NCBI GenBank assembly: GCA_903835235.1
Contig: CAILMF010000008.1
Location: forward strand, 1-64,000
Reading direction: 5' to 3'
Source: an uncultured Rhodospirillales bacterium
GTDB taxonomy: Bacteria; Pseudomonadota; Alphaproteobacteria; Acetobacterales; Acetobacteraceae
DNA: 64,000 nt
Each line of letters starts with the position of its first letter. Positions within the stretch are counted from its first letter, which is position 1. Of this stretch, positions 1 to 10,481 are shown piece after piece. The notes beneath the pieces are model-generated. The model had not been told where the DNA came from and made no database searches. It saw only the letters and a list, made by a program, of their open reading frames with translations. Made by a program: the position numbers and the translations under genes.

Positions 1-952
<952 letters not shown>

Positions 953-1260
953 CATTCAGCTCAATACCCAGGCCCGAAAGCCCAAATACCAAACCTACAA
1001 CCCATGCAGCTCATCTTAACTCCCCAAAGGCGTCCTACCCAGGCAACCGCGAACAACACCCACAACAGCCGAAGCCATCGCAGCGCCGCCCACGCATCCC
1101 ACCCACACCAGAAATAAACCCAGCACAAGCAGAACAACACCCAAGCAACAGCACCAACCAAGCCAGCCATGGCCCAATCAGCACCAACACCCGAACTCAT
1201 CAAACCAGAACATCCACCGAAGCAGACACCCCGATCTTCTCAATCGAGACCAGATACAAA

Positions 1261-1272
1261 TGTCAAAGAACA
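1261..1272 (-). promoter_or_regulatory. candidate boxA-like antitermination element in the rRNA leader
   Basis: Minus strand reads TGTTCTTTGACA, close to the boxA consensus TGYTCTTTAACA, ~310 bp upstream of the 16S 5' end. Confidence 0.6.
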
Positions 1273-1705
1273 AATCCCCACCTACGGTCGGCCTTGCGGC
1301 GCGACCGGCGATTTACCCTGCCGGGTTGGGGTTTTCCGCGTCAACCGCGGGCCGTGGAAGCTAGTGGCTTTCGCCCTCGCCGTCAAGGCCCGCTTTCTTT
1401 GCGGCCCGTCGTCGACCGTGTGGGTCAGCGTCGGGAGGCGGCTTTTATGTCTGGGGCCGGGGTGAGTCAAACCCCTTTCTGCAAATACCCCAAAGTTTTT
1501 GCCGCGCGCCCGGCGCCTTCCCCGCAAGCCATTGATTTATAATGACTGCCCGCTTGCCGCAGCGGCCATCCCAAACCCGGAATCGCCGCCGCATCTGGCC
1601 TCCGGGCCGACCCGACCGCTAAAAAAAATCTGCCGGACAAAACTTTCCGCGCCGCAGGGCGCGCCGAGGCCGGGACACTGCCCTCCCCGGCCGCCTTTCC
1701 TGCCC

Positions 1706-4297
1706 TCAGGCGGCCGCCGCCAGGCGCTGCTGCACCTCCAACCCATCGGCCGAGGCCGTGACATGCAGGGTCTCGCCGTCATGGATGCTGCCTTCCAACA
1801 GCAGGTTGGCCAGCTTGTCCTGCAGATTGCGCTGGATCACCCGCTTCAGCGGCCGGGCGCCATAGGCGGGGTCGTAGCCGGCCTCGGCCAGCCACTCCCG
1901 CGCCTTGTCGTCCAGCTCCAGCGCAATGTGCCGGTCCGCCAGCAACTTGCGCAGGTTGCCCAACTGGATATCAACAATCGTTGCCATATCCGCCCGCGCC
2001 AGGCGCCGGAACAGCACGATCTCGTCCAGCCGGTTCAGGAACTCCGGCCGGAACCTCTCCCGCACCGCCCGCATCACCGCCGGCCGCGCCGATTCCACGT
2101 CGCTGGTATCGGGCAACTCGGCAATCGCCTGGCTGCCCAGGTTGCTGGTCAGCACGATGATGGTGTTGCGGAAATCCACCGTCCGCCCCTGGCCGTCCGT
2201 CAGCCGGCCATCATCCAGCACCTGCAACAGCACGTTGAACACGTCGTCGTGGGCCTTCTCGACCTCGTCGAACAAAATCACCTGGTAGGGTCGCCGGCGG
2301 ATCGCTTCGGTCAGCGCGCCGCCCTCGTCGTAGCCGACATAGCCCGGAGGAGCGCCGATCAGCCGGCTGACGCTGTGCTTCTCCATGTACTCGGACATGT
2401 CGATCCGCGTCATCGCCCGCTCATCGTCGAACAGGAAGCTCGCCAGCGTCTTCACCAGCTCGGTCTTGCCGACACCGGTGGGGCCCAGGAACAGGAAAGA
2501 CCCAATGGGCCGGTTGGGATCCTGCAACCCAGCCCTGGCCCGCCGCACCGCCTTGCTGACCGCCTCCAGCGCCTCCTGCTGGCCCACCACGCGCAGGCGC
2601 AGCTGGTCTTCCATCTTCAGCAGCTTGGCCCGCTCGCCCTGCAGCATCTTCTCCACGGGAATGCCGGTCCAGCGGCTGACCACGCCGGCGATGCCTTCCT
2701 CGGTCACCGCCTCGTTCACCAGGCGGGCATCGCCATCCCCGGCGCTGGCCAGCTTCTTCTCCAGCTGCGGGATCTCGCCGTACAGCAGTTGCGACGCACG
2801 GGCGAAGTCGCCGCGGTTCTGCGCCATCTCGGCTTCGGTGCGGGCCTGGTCCAGCTGCTCCTTCAGCTTCTGGCTCTCAACGACCTTGCCCTTCTCGGCC
2901 GCCCAGCGCTGCGTCATCTCATTGGAGCGCTCCTCAAGCTCGGCCAGCTCCTTCTCCAGCTTGGCCAAGCGCTCCTTGGAGGCCGTATCGTCTTCCTTGC
3001 GCAGCGCCTCGCGCTCGATCTTCAGCCGCATCAGGTCGCGGTCGATCGCATCCAGCTCCTCCGGCTTGCTGTCCACCTGCATGCGCAGGCGGGACGACGC
3101 CTCGTCCATCAGGTCGATCGCCTTGTCCGGCAGGAAGCGGTCGGTGATGTAGCGGTTGCTCAGCGTCGCCGCCGCCACCAGCGCGGCATCGGTGATCCGA
3201 ACGCCGTGATGCAGCTCGTACTTCTCCTTGATGCCGCGCAGGATCGAGATGGTGTCCTCCACGCTGGGCTCGCCGACGAAGACGGACTGGAAGCGCCGCG
3301 CCAGCGCCGCATCCTTCTCGATATGCTTGCGGTACTCATCCAGTGTTGTCGCGCCGATGCAGTGCAACTCGCCCCGCGCCAGCGCCGGCTTCAGCAGGTT
3401 GGACGCATCCATCGCGCCCTCGCCCTTGCCCGCGCCCACCAGGGTGTGCATCTCGTCGATGAACAGGATGATCTCGCCGGCGGCCTGCTCGACCTCGTTC
3501 AGCACGCCCTTCAGCCGTTCCTCGAACTCGCCGCGATACTTGGCACCGGCCACCATGGCGCCGAGGTCCAGCGCCATGACGCGCTTGTTCTTCAGCGCCT
3601 CCGGCACGTCGCCCTTGGCGATGCGCAGCGCCAAGCCTTCCACGATGGCGGTCTTGCCGACACCAGGCTCGCCGATCAGCACCGGGTTGTTCTTGGTGCG
3701 CCGCGCCAGCACCTGGATCGAGCGGCGGATTTCCTCATCGCGGCCGATCACCGGGTCCAGCTTGCCGTTGCGCGCCAGTTCGGTGATGTCGCGCGCGTAT
3801 TTCTTCAGCGCCTCGAAGCTCTGCTCGGCGTTCGGGTTTTCTACTTTTCGGCCCTTGCGCATATCGGTCACCGCGGCTTCCAGCCGCTGCGCATCCGCAC
3901 CCGCGGCCTTCAACAGCTTGCCCGCCGGCGTGTCGCTGGCGGCCAGCGCCACCAGCAGGCGGTCCTGAGCGACGTATTCGTCGCCGGCGCGCTGCGCCTG
4001 CTGCTGCGCCGCGTCCAGCACGCGGACAATCTCGGGCGTGAATTGCGGCTGCTGGCCGGAGGCACCGCCGCCGGTGACCTTCGCCTGGCGGCCGATCTCG
4101 GCATCGACCGCCTGCTTGGCGCGACCGCTGTCACCGCCGGCGGCGCGGATCAGCCCGGCGGCGGCGCCCTGCTCGTCATCCAGCAGCGCCTTGAGCAGAT
4201 GCTCGGGCGTCACCCGCTGGTGATATTCCCTGATGGCGATGGTTTGCGCGGCTTGCAGAAAGCCCTTGGCGCGGTCGGTGAACTTCTCAATGTCCAT
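1706..4297 (-). CDS. clpB: ATP-dependent chaperone ClpB
   Basis: Starts [15 protein letters not shown]; two AAA+ modules with Walker A GEPGVGKT and [22 protein letters not shown]; DxxHTLVGAG. Confidence 0.97.
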   Translation of the reverse strand: MDIEKFTDRAKGFLQAAQTIAIREYHQRVTPEHLLKALLDDEQGAAAGLIRAAGGDSGRAKQAVDAEIGRQAKVTGGGASGQQPQFTPEIVRVLDAAQQQAQRAGDEYVAQDRLLVALAASDTPAGKLLKAAGADAQRLEAAVTDMRKGRKVENPNAEQSFEALKKYARDITELARNGKLDPVIGRDEEIRRSIQVLARRTKNNPVLIGEPGVGKTAIVEGLALRIAKGDVPEALKNKRVMALDLGAMVAGAKYRGEFEERLKGVLNEVEQAAGEIILFIDEMHTLVGAGKGEGAMDASNLLKPALARGELHCIGATTLDEYRKHIEKDAALARRFQSVFVGEPSVEDTISILRGIKEKYELHHGVRITDAALVAAATLSNRYITDRFLPDKAIDLMDEASSRLRMQVDSKPEELDAIDRDLMRLKIEREALRKEDDTASKERLAKLEKELAELEERSNEMTQRWAAEKGKVVESQKLKEQLDQARTEAEMAQNRGDFARASQLLYGEIPQLEKKLASAGDGDARLVNEAVTEEGIAGVVSRWTGIPVEKMLQGERAKLLKMEDQLRLRVVGQQEALEAVSKAVRRARAGLQDPNRPIGSFLFLGPTGVGKTELVKTLASFLFDDERAMTRIDMSEYMEKHSVSRLIGAPPGYVGYDEGGALTEAIRRRPYQVILFDEVEKAHDDVFNVLLQVLDDGRLTDGQGRTVDFRNTIIVLTSNLGSQAIAELPDTSDVESARPAVMRAVRERFRPEFLNRLDEIVLFRRLARADMATIVDIQLGNLRKLLADRHIALELDDKAREWLAEAGYDPAYGARPLKRVIQRNLQDKLANLLLEGSIHDGETLHVTASADGLEVQQRLAAAA

Positions 4298-4366
4298 GGC
4301 AATGTCCCTTTCCGGCGACTGGTCCACCCATCCCCGCAGGCAATGGGCAGCACCATCTATCGCCCG

Positions 4367-4396
4367 ATGTGGTAAATCGCCTTGATCCCCTTCAAG
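4367..4396 (-). promoter_or_regulatory. candidate RpoH (sigma-32-type) promoter for clpB
   Basis: Minus strand CTTGAA (4391-4396), 18-bp spacer, CCACAT (4367-4372), ~70 bp upstream of the clpB start. Confidence 0.45.
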
Positions 4397-4419
4397 GCCA
4401 GGACAGAGGAATTTTTTCC

Positions 4420-5190
4420 ATGCGGATCGAGTCCCTCTACCGCTACCCGGTCAAGGGCCTGGCCGCCGAGGCCCTGGGGGAAGTCGCCCTCTCCCCCGGC
4501 CAGTGCCTGCCGGAGGATCGCCGCTTCGCGCTGGCCCAGGGCGACAATCCCTTCGACCCCGCCAAGCCCGCCTGGGTGCCAAAGACCCGGTTCGGCTGCC
4601 TGGCCGTGAACGCCAGCCTGGCCCTGCTGCATTCCGCCTTCGATGCCGAGACCGGCACGCTGGCGCTGCGCACGCCCGATGGCATGGCCCTGCACGGCGA
4701 CACACGAACCGAATCCGGCCGCGCCGCGATCTCGGCGTTCCTGGCCCGCTACCTGGGCAAAGAGGTCCGCGGCACGCCCCGCTTCCTGGAAGCGCCAGGC
4801 CACAACTTCACTGACGTCGCGAACAAGTGCGTTTCCATCATCGGCCTGGCCAGCCTGCACGCGCTGGAACAGGCGACGGGCACGACGCTCGACCCATTGC
4901 GCTTCCGCGCCAATGTCTATGTCAGCGGCGAGGCGCCCTGGGCCGAGTTCGCGCTGCTTGGAAAGGAAATCCAGCTCGGCACCGCGCGGCTGCGCGTGTT
5001 CAAGCGCATCGTCCGCTGCCCGGCGACTCAGGTGAACCCGGGCACCGGCACCCGCGATGCCGACCCGCCGGCCTGGCTGCGCCAGCATTTCGGCCACGCC
5101 GACCTGGGCGTCTATGCCGAAGTGCTGGAAGCCGGCCGCGTCGCGGTGGGCGACGTGCTGGCGCCGATGCAGGCCGACCTGCTGGGCTGA
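4420..5190 (+). CDS. MOSC domain-containing protein (MOSC N-terminal beta-barrel type)
   Basis: [19 protein letters not shown]...[18 protein letters not shown]; later [20 protein letters not shown] typical of MOSC proteins. Confidence 0.85.
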   Translation: MRIESLYRYPVKGLAAEALGEVALSPGQCLPEDRRFALAQGDNPFDPAKPAWVPKTRFGCLAVNASLALLHSAFDAETGTLALRTPDGMALHGDTRTESGRAAISAFLARYLGKEVRGTPRFLEAPGHNFTDVANKCVSIIGLASLHALEQATGTTLDPLRFRANVYVSGEAPWAEFALLGKEIQLGTARLRVFKRIVRCPATQVNPGTGTRDADPPAWLRQHFGHADLGVYAEVLEAGRVAVGDVLAPMQADLLG

Positions 5191-5425
5191 GCTGCGATCC
5201 ACCGCGCGGAGGGTGACGCCCCCTCTGCGCAACCTGTCAGATGGGCGTGTCGTGGACCTGCCTCTGGCCTCCGAGGCCCCCGCCTGGAAACCCGGGAGAA
5301 CCGCCGCTTCACCTGACACGGGGTGGGCCAGGGCAATATGCATATCGCCCTGGATTCAATGACTTCCACAGCAGGAGCTGCGTCCAGGTGGACGCAGTGT
5401 GCTCTGGCGCGGCGCCCGGCCGCCT

Positions 5426-5520
5426 GGCCCTTCCCATCGCAAAACCGGGATGACCCGGATCAAGGTCGCGGGGTCACCGCGCGTCAGCGGTATCTCAGCC
5501 CCTGCTCGGGCCTGCTTTGA
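5426..5520 (-). ncRNA. TPP-riboswitch-like element (possibly degenerate/orphan)
   Basis: Minus strand: GCCCGAGCAGGGGCTGAGATACCGCTGACGCGCGGTGACCCCGCGACCTTGATCCGGGTCATCCCGGTTTTGCGATGGGAAGG. It has the CUGAGA core, P3a-like hairpin, (A)CCUUGAUCCGGGU..CCGG and GGGAAG 3' signature. The usual 5' GGGGUGC strand is not evident. Confidence 0.5.
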
Positions 5521-5560
5521 AAGCGCTGTCAGTCTCTGCCCGGGTGGGGCCGGGTGGCAA

Positions 5561-5579
5561 ACCAGGGCTCAGCCCTGGT
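5561..5579 (-). terminator. hairpin overlapping the DUF4167 stop codon (terminator-like)
   Basis: ACCAGGGCT C AGCCCTGGT perfect inverted repeat; weak T-tract. Confidence 0.4.
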
Positions 5580-6159
5580 CCCGCTCCCGGTTGTCACGGT
5601 CGCGCATGTCGCGCTCGCGCGCCTCACGGTCGCGGTCGCGCGGCTCGCGGTCGCGCGGCTCGGCGTGCAGTTGCTGCACCTCCGCCTCCAGCTCGGCCTC
5701 CAGGTTGCTGCCGCCCTGGCTGCCGAACTCGGGCTGTTCGGCGCTGCCGCCTTCCTGGCCCTGCATCTCGCCGCCCTGTTCCGGCCCCTGGTAGCGGCCG
5801 CGCTGATGGCCCTGCTGCTGCTGCGCCGGCGCGGCCTGCTGCGCCTGGCTCATCGCGTTCAGGATGCGGAAATAATGCTCGGCGTGCTGGAAATAGCCCT
5901 CGGCCATCACCCGGTCGCCGCCGCTGGTCGCGTCGCGCCCCAGCTGCAGGTATTTCTCGAACAGTTGCTGCGCGGTGCCGCGCAGCCGCATGTCCGGCCC
6001 GGTCGAGTCGAAGACATGGTTGCGGTTCATCGGCTGATGACCGCTGCCACCTCCGCCGCCACCGGCATGGCGGAAATGGCCACCGCCACCACCACCGCCG
6101 CCGCCGCCACCACCGCCGTGCCGATTCTGCCCGCGGCCACGCATGCGCTTCATGTTCAT
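5569..6159 (-). CDS. DUF4167 domain-containing protein with poly-Gly tract and RD/RE-rich C-terminus
   Basis: MNMKRMRGRGQNRH(G)n...DSTGPDMRLRGTAQQLFEKYLQLGRDATSGGDRVMAEGYFQHAEHYFRIL; gene order clpB-DUF4167-prmC-prfA. Confidence 0.9.
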   Translation of the reverse strand: MNMKRMRGRGQNRHGGGGGGGGGGGGGHFRHAGGGGGGSGHQPMNRNHVFDSTGPDMRLRGTAQQLFEKYLQLGRDATSGGDRVMAEGYFQHAEHYFRILNAMSQAQQAAPAQQQQGHQRGRYQGPEQGGEMQGQEGGSAEQPEFGSQGGSNLEAELEAEVQQLHAEPRDREPRDRDREARERDMRDRDNRERDQG

Positions 6160-6397
6160 CTGTATCGTGTCTGCCGTCTCGCAGCGGGGCCACACCCTGC
6201 GTTTGGCCCATGCCACCATGCCGGAAGCTCCGGAATGGTCTGCTCGGGTGGCCACATCCTGTCATTGCAACATCGGTGGGGTGCCGTCTGACCGGCCGGC
6301 CCACCAGGCGCCCCCATGGTCGGCCATCGCCTTGGCGATGCCCCTACGGGAACCGGAGAAAGGCTAGCCCCCCTCATCGCCCACGCCAAACAGTATT

Positions 6398-7279
6398 TTA
6401 GCCGGCGGCCCCGGTTAGGGCCGAAAGCACCATGGCGCGGTCGATACCCCCCAGGTCGGGCCGCAGCGCCACCGTTTCAAGCCCCGCCTGGCAGGCCAGC
6501 GCCGCCACCGCCGGCCCCTGCCCCGCGCCAAGTTCCAGCACCGCCCGGCCGCCCGGGCGCAGCAGCCGAGGCAGGTCCGCCATGATGGCGCGATACGCCA
6601 CCAACCCATCCGCCCCGCCATCCAGCGCGGCGCGCGGCTCATGCCCCGCCACTTCCGGCATCAGGCCGGGAATCGTCGCGGCTTCGATATAGGGCGGGTT
6701 GGACAGCACCAGGTCGAATCGGCCCGCCAGCGGCGCCGCCCAATCCGCCGCCAGAAATCCCGCCCGCCCCGCCAGGCCCAACGCCCGCGCATTGCCTGCC
6801 GCCAGCGCCGCCGCGGCCGGGTTCAGGTCCAGGCCCAGGCCGGTCGCGTTGGGGTATTCGCTCAGCACCGCCAGGAGCAGGCAGCCGGTCCCGGTGCCCA
6901 GATCCAGCATCCGCAGCGGCGCCTGCCGGTCCGGGAAGGCCTCCAGCGCCGCCTCCACCAGGGTCTCGCTATCCGCGCGCGGAATCAGCGTGGCCGGCGA
7001 AACCGCGAAGCGCAGCGACCAGAACTCCTGCCAGCCCAGCAGGAAGGCCACTGGCTCATGCCGCAAGCGCCGCTGCACCAGCCCGGCGAAACGCTGCGCT
7101 TGATCCAGCGGCACCGCCGCGCGCGGGTCGCGCAGCAGGTCCTCCGCCCGGCAGTCCAGCACGTGGGAGAGCAGCAGCCGCGCTTCCATCCGCGGGCCTT
7201 CAATGGCTGCCGCCCGCAGCAACTGCCCACCGCGGCAGAGCAGGAAGCCGACCGTCCCTGCCGGCTCCGCACAATCCAT
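6398..7279 (-). CDS. prmC: peptide chain release factor N(5)-glutamine methyltransferase
   Basis: SAM-MTase with DLGTGTGCLLLA and NPPYIE motifs; immediately downstream of prfA. Confidence 0.95.
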   Translation of the reverse strand: MDCAEPAGTVGFLLCRGGQLLRAAAIEGPRMEARLLLSHVLDCRAEDLLRDPRAAVPLDQAQRFAGLVQRRLRHEPVAFLLGWQEFWSLRFAVSPATLIPRADSETLVEAALEAFPDRQAPLRMLDLGTGTGCLLLAVLSEYPNATGLGLDLNPAAAALAAGNARALGLAGRAGFLAADWAAPLAGRFDLVLSNPPYIEAATIPGLMPEVAGHEPRAALDGGADGLVAYRAIMADLPRLLRPGGRAVLELGAGQGPAVAALACQAGLETVALRPDLGGIDRAMVLSALTGAAG

Positions 7280-7281
7280 GG

Positions 7282-8337
7282 CTAGTCGAGTTCCGCCGCC
7301 AGCCGCGCCGCCTCGTCCTCGGCGGTCAGCGCGTCGATCACGTCGTCGAACTCGCCCAGCATCACCCGGTCGATCTTGTGCAGCGTCAGGCCAATGCGAT
7401 GGTCCGTCACCCGCCCCTGCGGGAAGTTGTAGGTGCGGATGCGCTCGCTGCGGTCGCCGGTGCCCACCTGGCCCTTGCGGTCCGCCGCCCGCGCATTGGC
7501 CAGGGAAAGCCGCTGCGCCTCATAGATCCGGCTGCGCAGCACCTTCATCGCCTTGGCGCGGTTCTTGTGCTGGCTGCGCTCCTCCTGCATCGCCACCACG
7601 GTGCCGGTGGGGATATGGGTGATGCGCACGGCGCTGTCGGTCTTGTTCACGTGCTGGCCGCCGGCGCCGCTGGCCCGGTAGGTGTCGATCCGCAGGTCGC
7701 CCTCATTGATCTGCACATCGACCTCCTCGGCCTCCGGCATCACCGCCACCGTGACAGTGGAGGTATGGATGCGCCCCTGGGTCTCCGTCGCCGGCACCCG
7801 CTGCACCCGATGCACACCGCTCTCGAACTTCAGCTTGGCAAACACGCCGCGCCCGGCGATCTCGGCCACCGCACCTTTCACCCCGCCCAGCTCGCTCTCG
7901 TCGTAGTCCATCACCTCGAACTTCCAGCGCTGCGCCTCCGCGAACTTCTGGTAGGCGCGGAACAGCTCGGCGGCGAACAGCCCGGCTTCGTCGCCACCAG
8001 CGGCAGGGCGGATTTCCAGGATCGCGTTGCGTTCGTCGGCGCTGTCCTTGGGCAGCAGCATCAGGCGCACCTCGCGCTCCAGCTGCGGCAGGCTCTCCTT
8101 CAGCGCCTGCAACTCGGCCTCGGCCAGCTCCTTCATCTCGGGGTCGGCCAGCATGGCCTGGGCCTCGGTGCGCGCCTGCTCGGCCTCGCGCAGCGCCGTC
8201 ACCTTCTCCACCAGCGGCTCCAGCTCGCTCAGCTCGCGCGACAGGGTGCCGAACTGGCTGCCATCCGCGCTGGAAAGCTGATGCCGCACTTCCTCCGCCC
8301 GGGTCAGCACCCGGTCGAGCTTCTCCGCGAGACTCAT
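7282..8337 (-). CDS. prfA: peptide chain release factor 1
   Basis: GGQ motif in [26 protein letters not shown]; full-length 351 aa. Confidence 0.98.
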   Translation of the reverse strand: MSLAEKLDRVLTRAEEVRHQLSSADGSQFGTLSRELSELEPLVEKVTALREAEQARTEAQAMLADPEMKELAEAELQALKESLPQLEREVRLMLLPKDSADERNAILEIRPAAGGDEAGLFAAELFRAYQKFAEAQRWKFEVMDYDESELGGVKGAVAEIAGRGVFAKLKFESGVHRVQRVPATETQGRIHTSTVTVAVMPEAEEVDVQINEGDLRIDTYRASGAGGQHVNKTDSAVRITHIPTGTVVAMQEERSQHKNRAKAMKVLRSRIYEAQRLSLANARAADRKGQVGTGDRSERIRTYNFPQGRVTDHRIGLTLHKIDRVMLGEFDDVIDALTAEDEAARLAAELD

Positions 8338-9587
8338 GAAAGCCTGGCGGCCACGTCTGCCAGCGGCACCATCTCCTGCGTGCCGGCGTCCAGGTCGCGC
8401 AGCTGCGCCACGCCCTTCTCGATCTCGTCCTCGCCCAGGATCACCGCGGCCCGGGCGCCCAGCTTGTTGGCGCGCTCCATCCGGCGCTTCAGGTTGCCCT
8501 TGTAGCCGATCTCCGCGACCACGCCGGCGCGGCGCAGCGCCTGCACCATGTCCAGCGCCGGCCCCTCGGCCGCCTCGCCCACCGGAATCACCGCCACCGG
8601 CCGCGCCGCCGCCGGCGTGCTCCCGGCCACTTCCAGCAGCAGGCCCAGCCGTTCCACACCGGCGGCCCAGCCGACGCTCGGCGTCGCCGGCCCGCCCATT
8701 TCCTCCACCAGGCCGTCATAGCGGCCCCCGGCCATCACCGTGCCCTGGGCGCCCAGCTTCTCGGTCACGAACTCGAACGCCGTGTGGCTGTAGTAGTCCA
8801 GCCCGCGCACGATCCGCGGGTTGATCCGGTACGGCACGCCGAAACGCTTGAGGTGCTTCTGCACCCCCTCGAAGAAGGCCGCGGCCTCCGGCGTCAGGTA
8901 GTCGAAGATGGTCGGCGCCCCCTCGATCAGCGCGCGGTCGCCCTTGTCCTTGCTGTCGAGGATGCGGAGCGGGTTCTTCTCCAACCTGGTCTTGCTGTCG
9001 GCGCTCAGCGCCTCCGCGTGCTGCTGGAAATACGCCACCAGCGCCGCCCGATAGGCGTCGCGGCTCGGCCCGTCGCCCAGCGTGTTCACCTCCAGCACGG
9101 TGCCTTCGTCGATGCCGAGTTCCTGCTGGATGTGCCAGCCCGCGGCAATCGCCTCTGCATCCGCCAGCGGTTCGGCGGCACCCAGGATCTCAAGCCCGAT
9201 CTGGTGGAACTGCCGGTAGCGGCCCTTCTGCGGGCGCTCGTAGCGGAACATCGGCCCGGCATAGAACACTTTTCGAGGTAACCCACCCTGGGTCAGGCCG
9301 TTGCTGACCAAGGCGCGGCAAACGCCCGCCGTATTCTCCGGCCGCAGCGTCACACTCTCCCCGCCGCGATCCTCGAAGGAATACATCTCCTTCGTCACCA
9401 CGTCGGAGGTATCGCCCAGGCTGCGGGCGAAGACGCGGGTATCCTCGAAGATCGGGGTCACCCACTCCTCGAAGCCATAGAGGGTGGCGATCCGGCGCGC
9501 GGTCTCCACCACCTTGTGGTGGCGGCGGAATTCCTCGCCGATCAGGTCATGCGTGCCGCGGGCGGGCTGAAGCTGGGTGGGGGCCAT
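8334..9587 (-). CDS. hisS: histidyl-tRNA synthetase
   Basis: Class II aaRS motifs: [42 protein letters not shown]. Confidence 0.97.
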   Translation of the reverse strand: MAPTQLQPARGTHDLIGEEFRRHHKVVETARRIATLYGFEEWVTPIFEDTRVFARSLGDTSDVVTKEMYSFEDRGGESVTLRPENTAGVCRALVSNGLTQGGLPRKVFYAGPMFRYERPQKGRYRQFHQIGLEILGAAEPLADAEAIAAGWHIQQELGIDEGTVLEVNTLGDGPSRDAYRAALVAYFQQHAEALSADSKTRLEKNPLRILDSKDKGDRALIEGAPTIFDYLTPEAAAFFEGVQKHLKRFGVPYRINPRIVRGLDYYSHTAFEFVTEKLGAQGTVMAGGRYDGLVEEMGGPATPSVGWAAGVERLGLLLEVAGSTPAAARPVAVIPVGEAAEGPALDMVQALRRAGVVAEIGYKGNLKRRMERANKLGARAAVILGEDEIEKGVAQLRDLDAGTQEMVPLADVAARLS

Positions 9588-9626
9588 TCCGGCGGGGTAG
9601 CGCGCGGCGCCGCGCCGGGCAAGGGT

Positions 9627-9782
9627 TCAGCGCAACGCCAGCGTCAGGCCCAGCATCAGCGCCAGTTGCAGGCTGAGCATCACAGTCAGCCGGCGCAGCA
9701 CCGCCCGGTGCCGCACAGGGTCGAACGCCTCCGGCCCGCGCAAGTCCTGCACCAGCAGCGCGGAGGCGCCGAAGCCGGTCAT
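9627..9782 (-). CDS. small (51 aa) putative single-TM protein overlapping hepT-like stop
   Basis: MTGFGASALLVQDLRGPEAFDPVRHRAVLRRLTVMLSLQLALMLGLTLALR; ATGA 4-nt overlap with the upstream gene; C-terminal hydrophobic helix. Confidence 0.5.
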   Translation of the reverse strand: MTGFGASALLVQDLRGPEAFDPVRHRAVLRRLTVMLSLQLALMLGLTLALR

Positions 9783-10156
9783 GCCTTGGTCTCCTCTCCG
9801 CTGCCGCATGGCGGTGGCACCAGCGACCGCAGCGCCTGCGCCAACACCGGCAATTCCTCCACCGCCACCTGCCACACTAGGTCGATGGCAATGCCACCAT
9901 AGTCGTGGATCAGCTTGTTCCGCATGCCGATGACCAGCCGCCAGGGTACGCCGGCAATGCCGTTGCGGCAGGTCGGCGAGAGCCGTGACGCGGCCTCCCC
10001 AACCACCTCCAGGCAGCGGATCACCGCGGCCTGGTGCAACCGACTGGCGCGGAACGCGGCCAGGTCCAGCCCAGCCAGGAAACTGGCGGCATCCCCGGCC
10101 GCCGTGAGAATGTCCAGCAGCAGCGCCGCATCCCGCTCCGCCGCCGCCAGGCTCAT
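9779..10156 (-). CDS. HepT-like (HEPN/DUF86) ribonuclease toxin
   Basis: RX4HXY motif RNKLIHDY; ~125 aa; directly downstream of the MNT-domain partner with a 4-nt overlap. Confidence 0.85.
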   Translation of the reverse strand: MSLAAAERDAALLLDILTAAGDAASFLAGLDLAAFRASRLHQAAVIRCLEVVGEAASRLSPTCRNGIAGVPWRLVIGMRNKLIHDYGGIAIDLVWQVAVEELPVLAQALRSLVPPPCGSGEETKA

Positions 10157-10470
10157 GCGCCGAACAGCGGCTCGGCTTCGGCCAGGATGCGCCGGCGCCG
10201 CAGGTGGTTGCGGCTTTCCTCCAGCGCCTGGCGTTCCACCAGGTCCACCGGCCGGGCCAGCAGCGCGGCGGCTTCCTCCTCCAGCGCCAGCAGGGCGCCG
10301 AGGCTGCGCGGGGCATCAGGCGCAAACTCGACCAGCAGGTCCACATCGCTCGCATCCGGGTCGAAATCCCCGCCGCGCGCGGCCGAGCCGAACACCGCAA
10401 GCCGCGAAACGCCATGGCGCCGACAGAGCGCCGCCAGGGCTTCGCGCTGCGCCGAAAGGCTCGCGTGCAT
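10153..10470 (-). CDS. MntA-like minimal nucleotidyltransferase antitoxin
   Basis: LAVFGSAARGGDFDPDASDVDLLVEF (GSx10DxD nucleotidyltransferase motif); paired with HEPN gene. Confidence 0.87.
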   Translation of the reverse strand: MHASLSAQREALAALCRRHGVSRLAVFGSAARGGDFDPDASDVDLLVEFAPDAPRSLGALLALEEEAAALLARPVDLVERQALEESRNHLRRRRILAEAEPLFGA

Positions 10471-10481
10471 CCTGCCCTCCG

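Noticed and set aside
1499-4375. 958-aa + strand ORF opposite clpB
   Set aside because: Antisense shadow of the clpB codon pattern in GC-rich DNA; composition (H/Q/R/L-rich) is not protein-like and clpB is unambiguous.
4357-5343. 328-aa minus-strand ORF downstream of the TPP-like element as a riboswitch-controlled gene
   Set aside because: It is antisense to the clear MOSC gene and shows no thiamine-related motifs.
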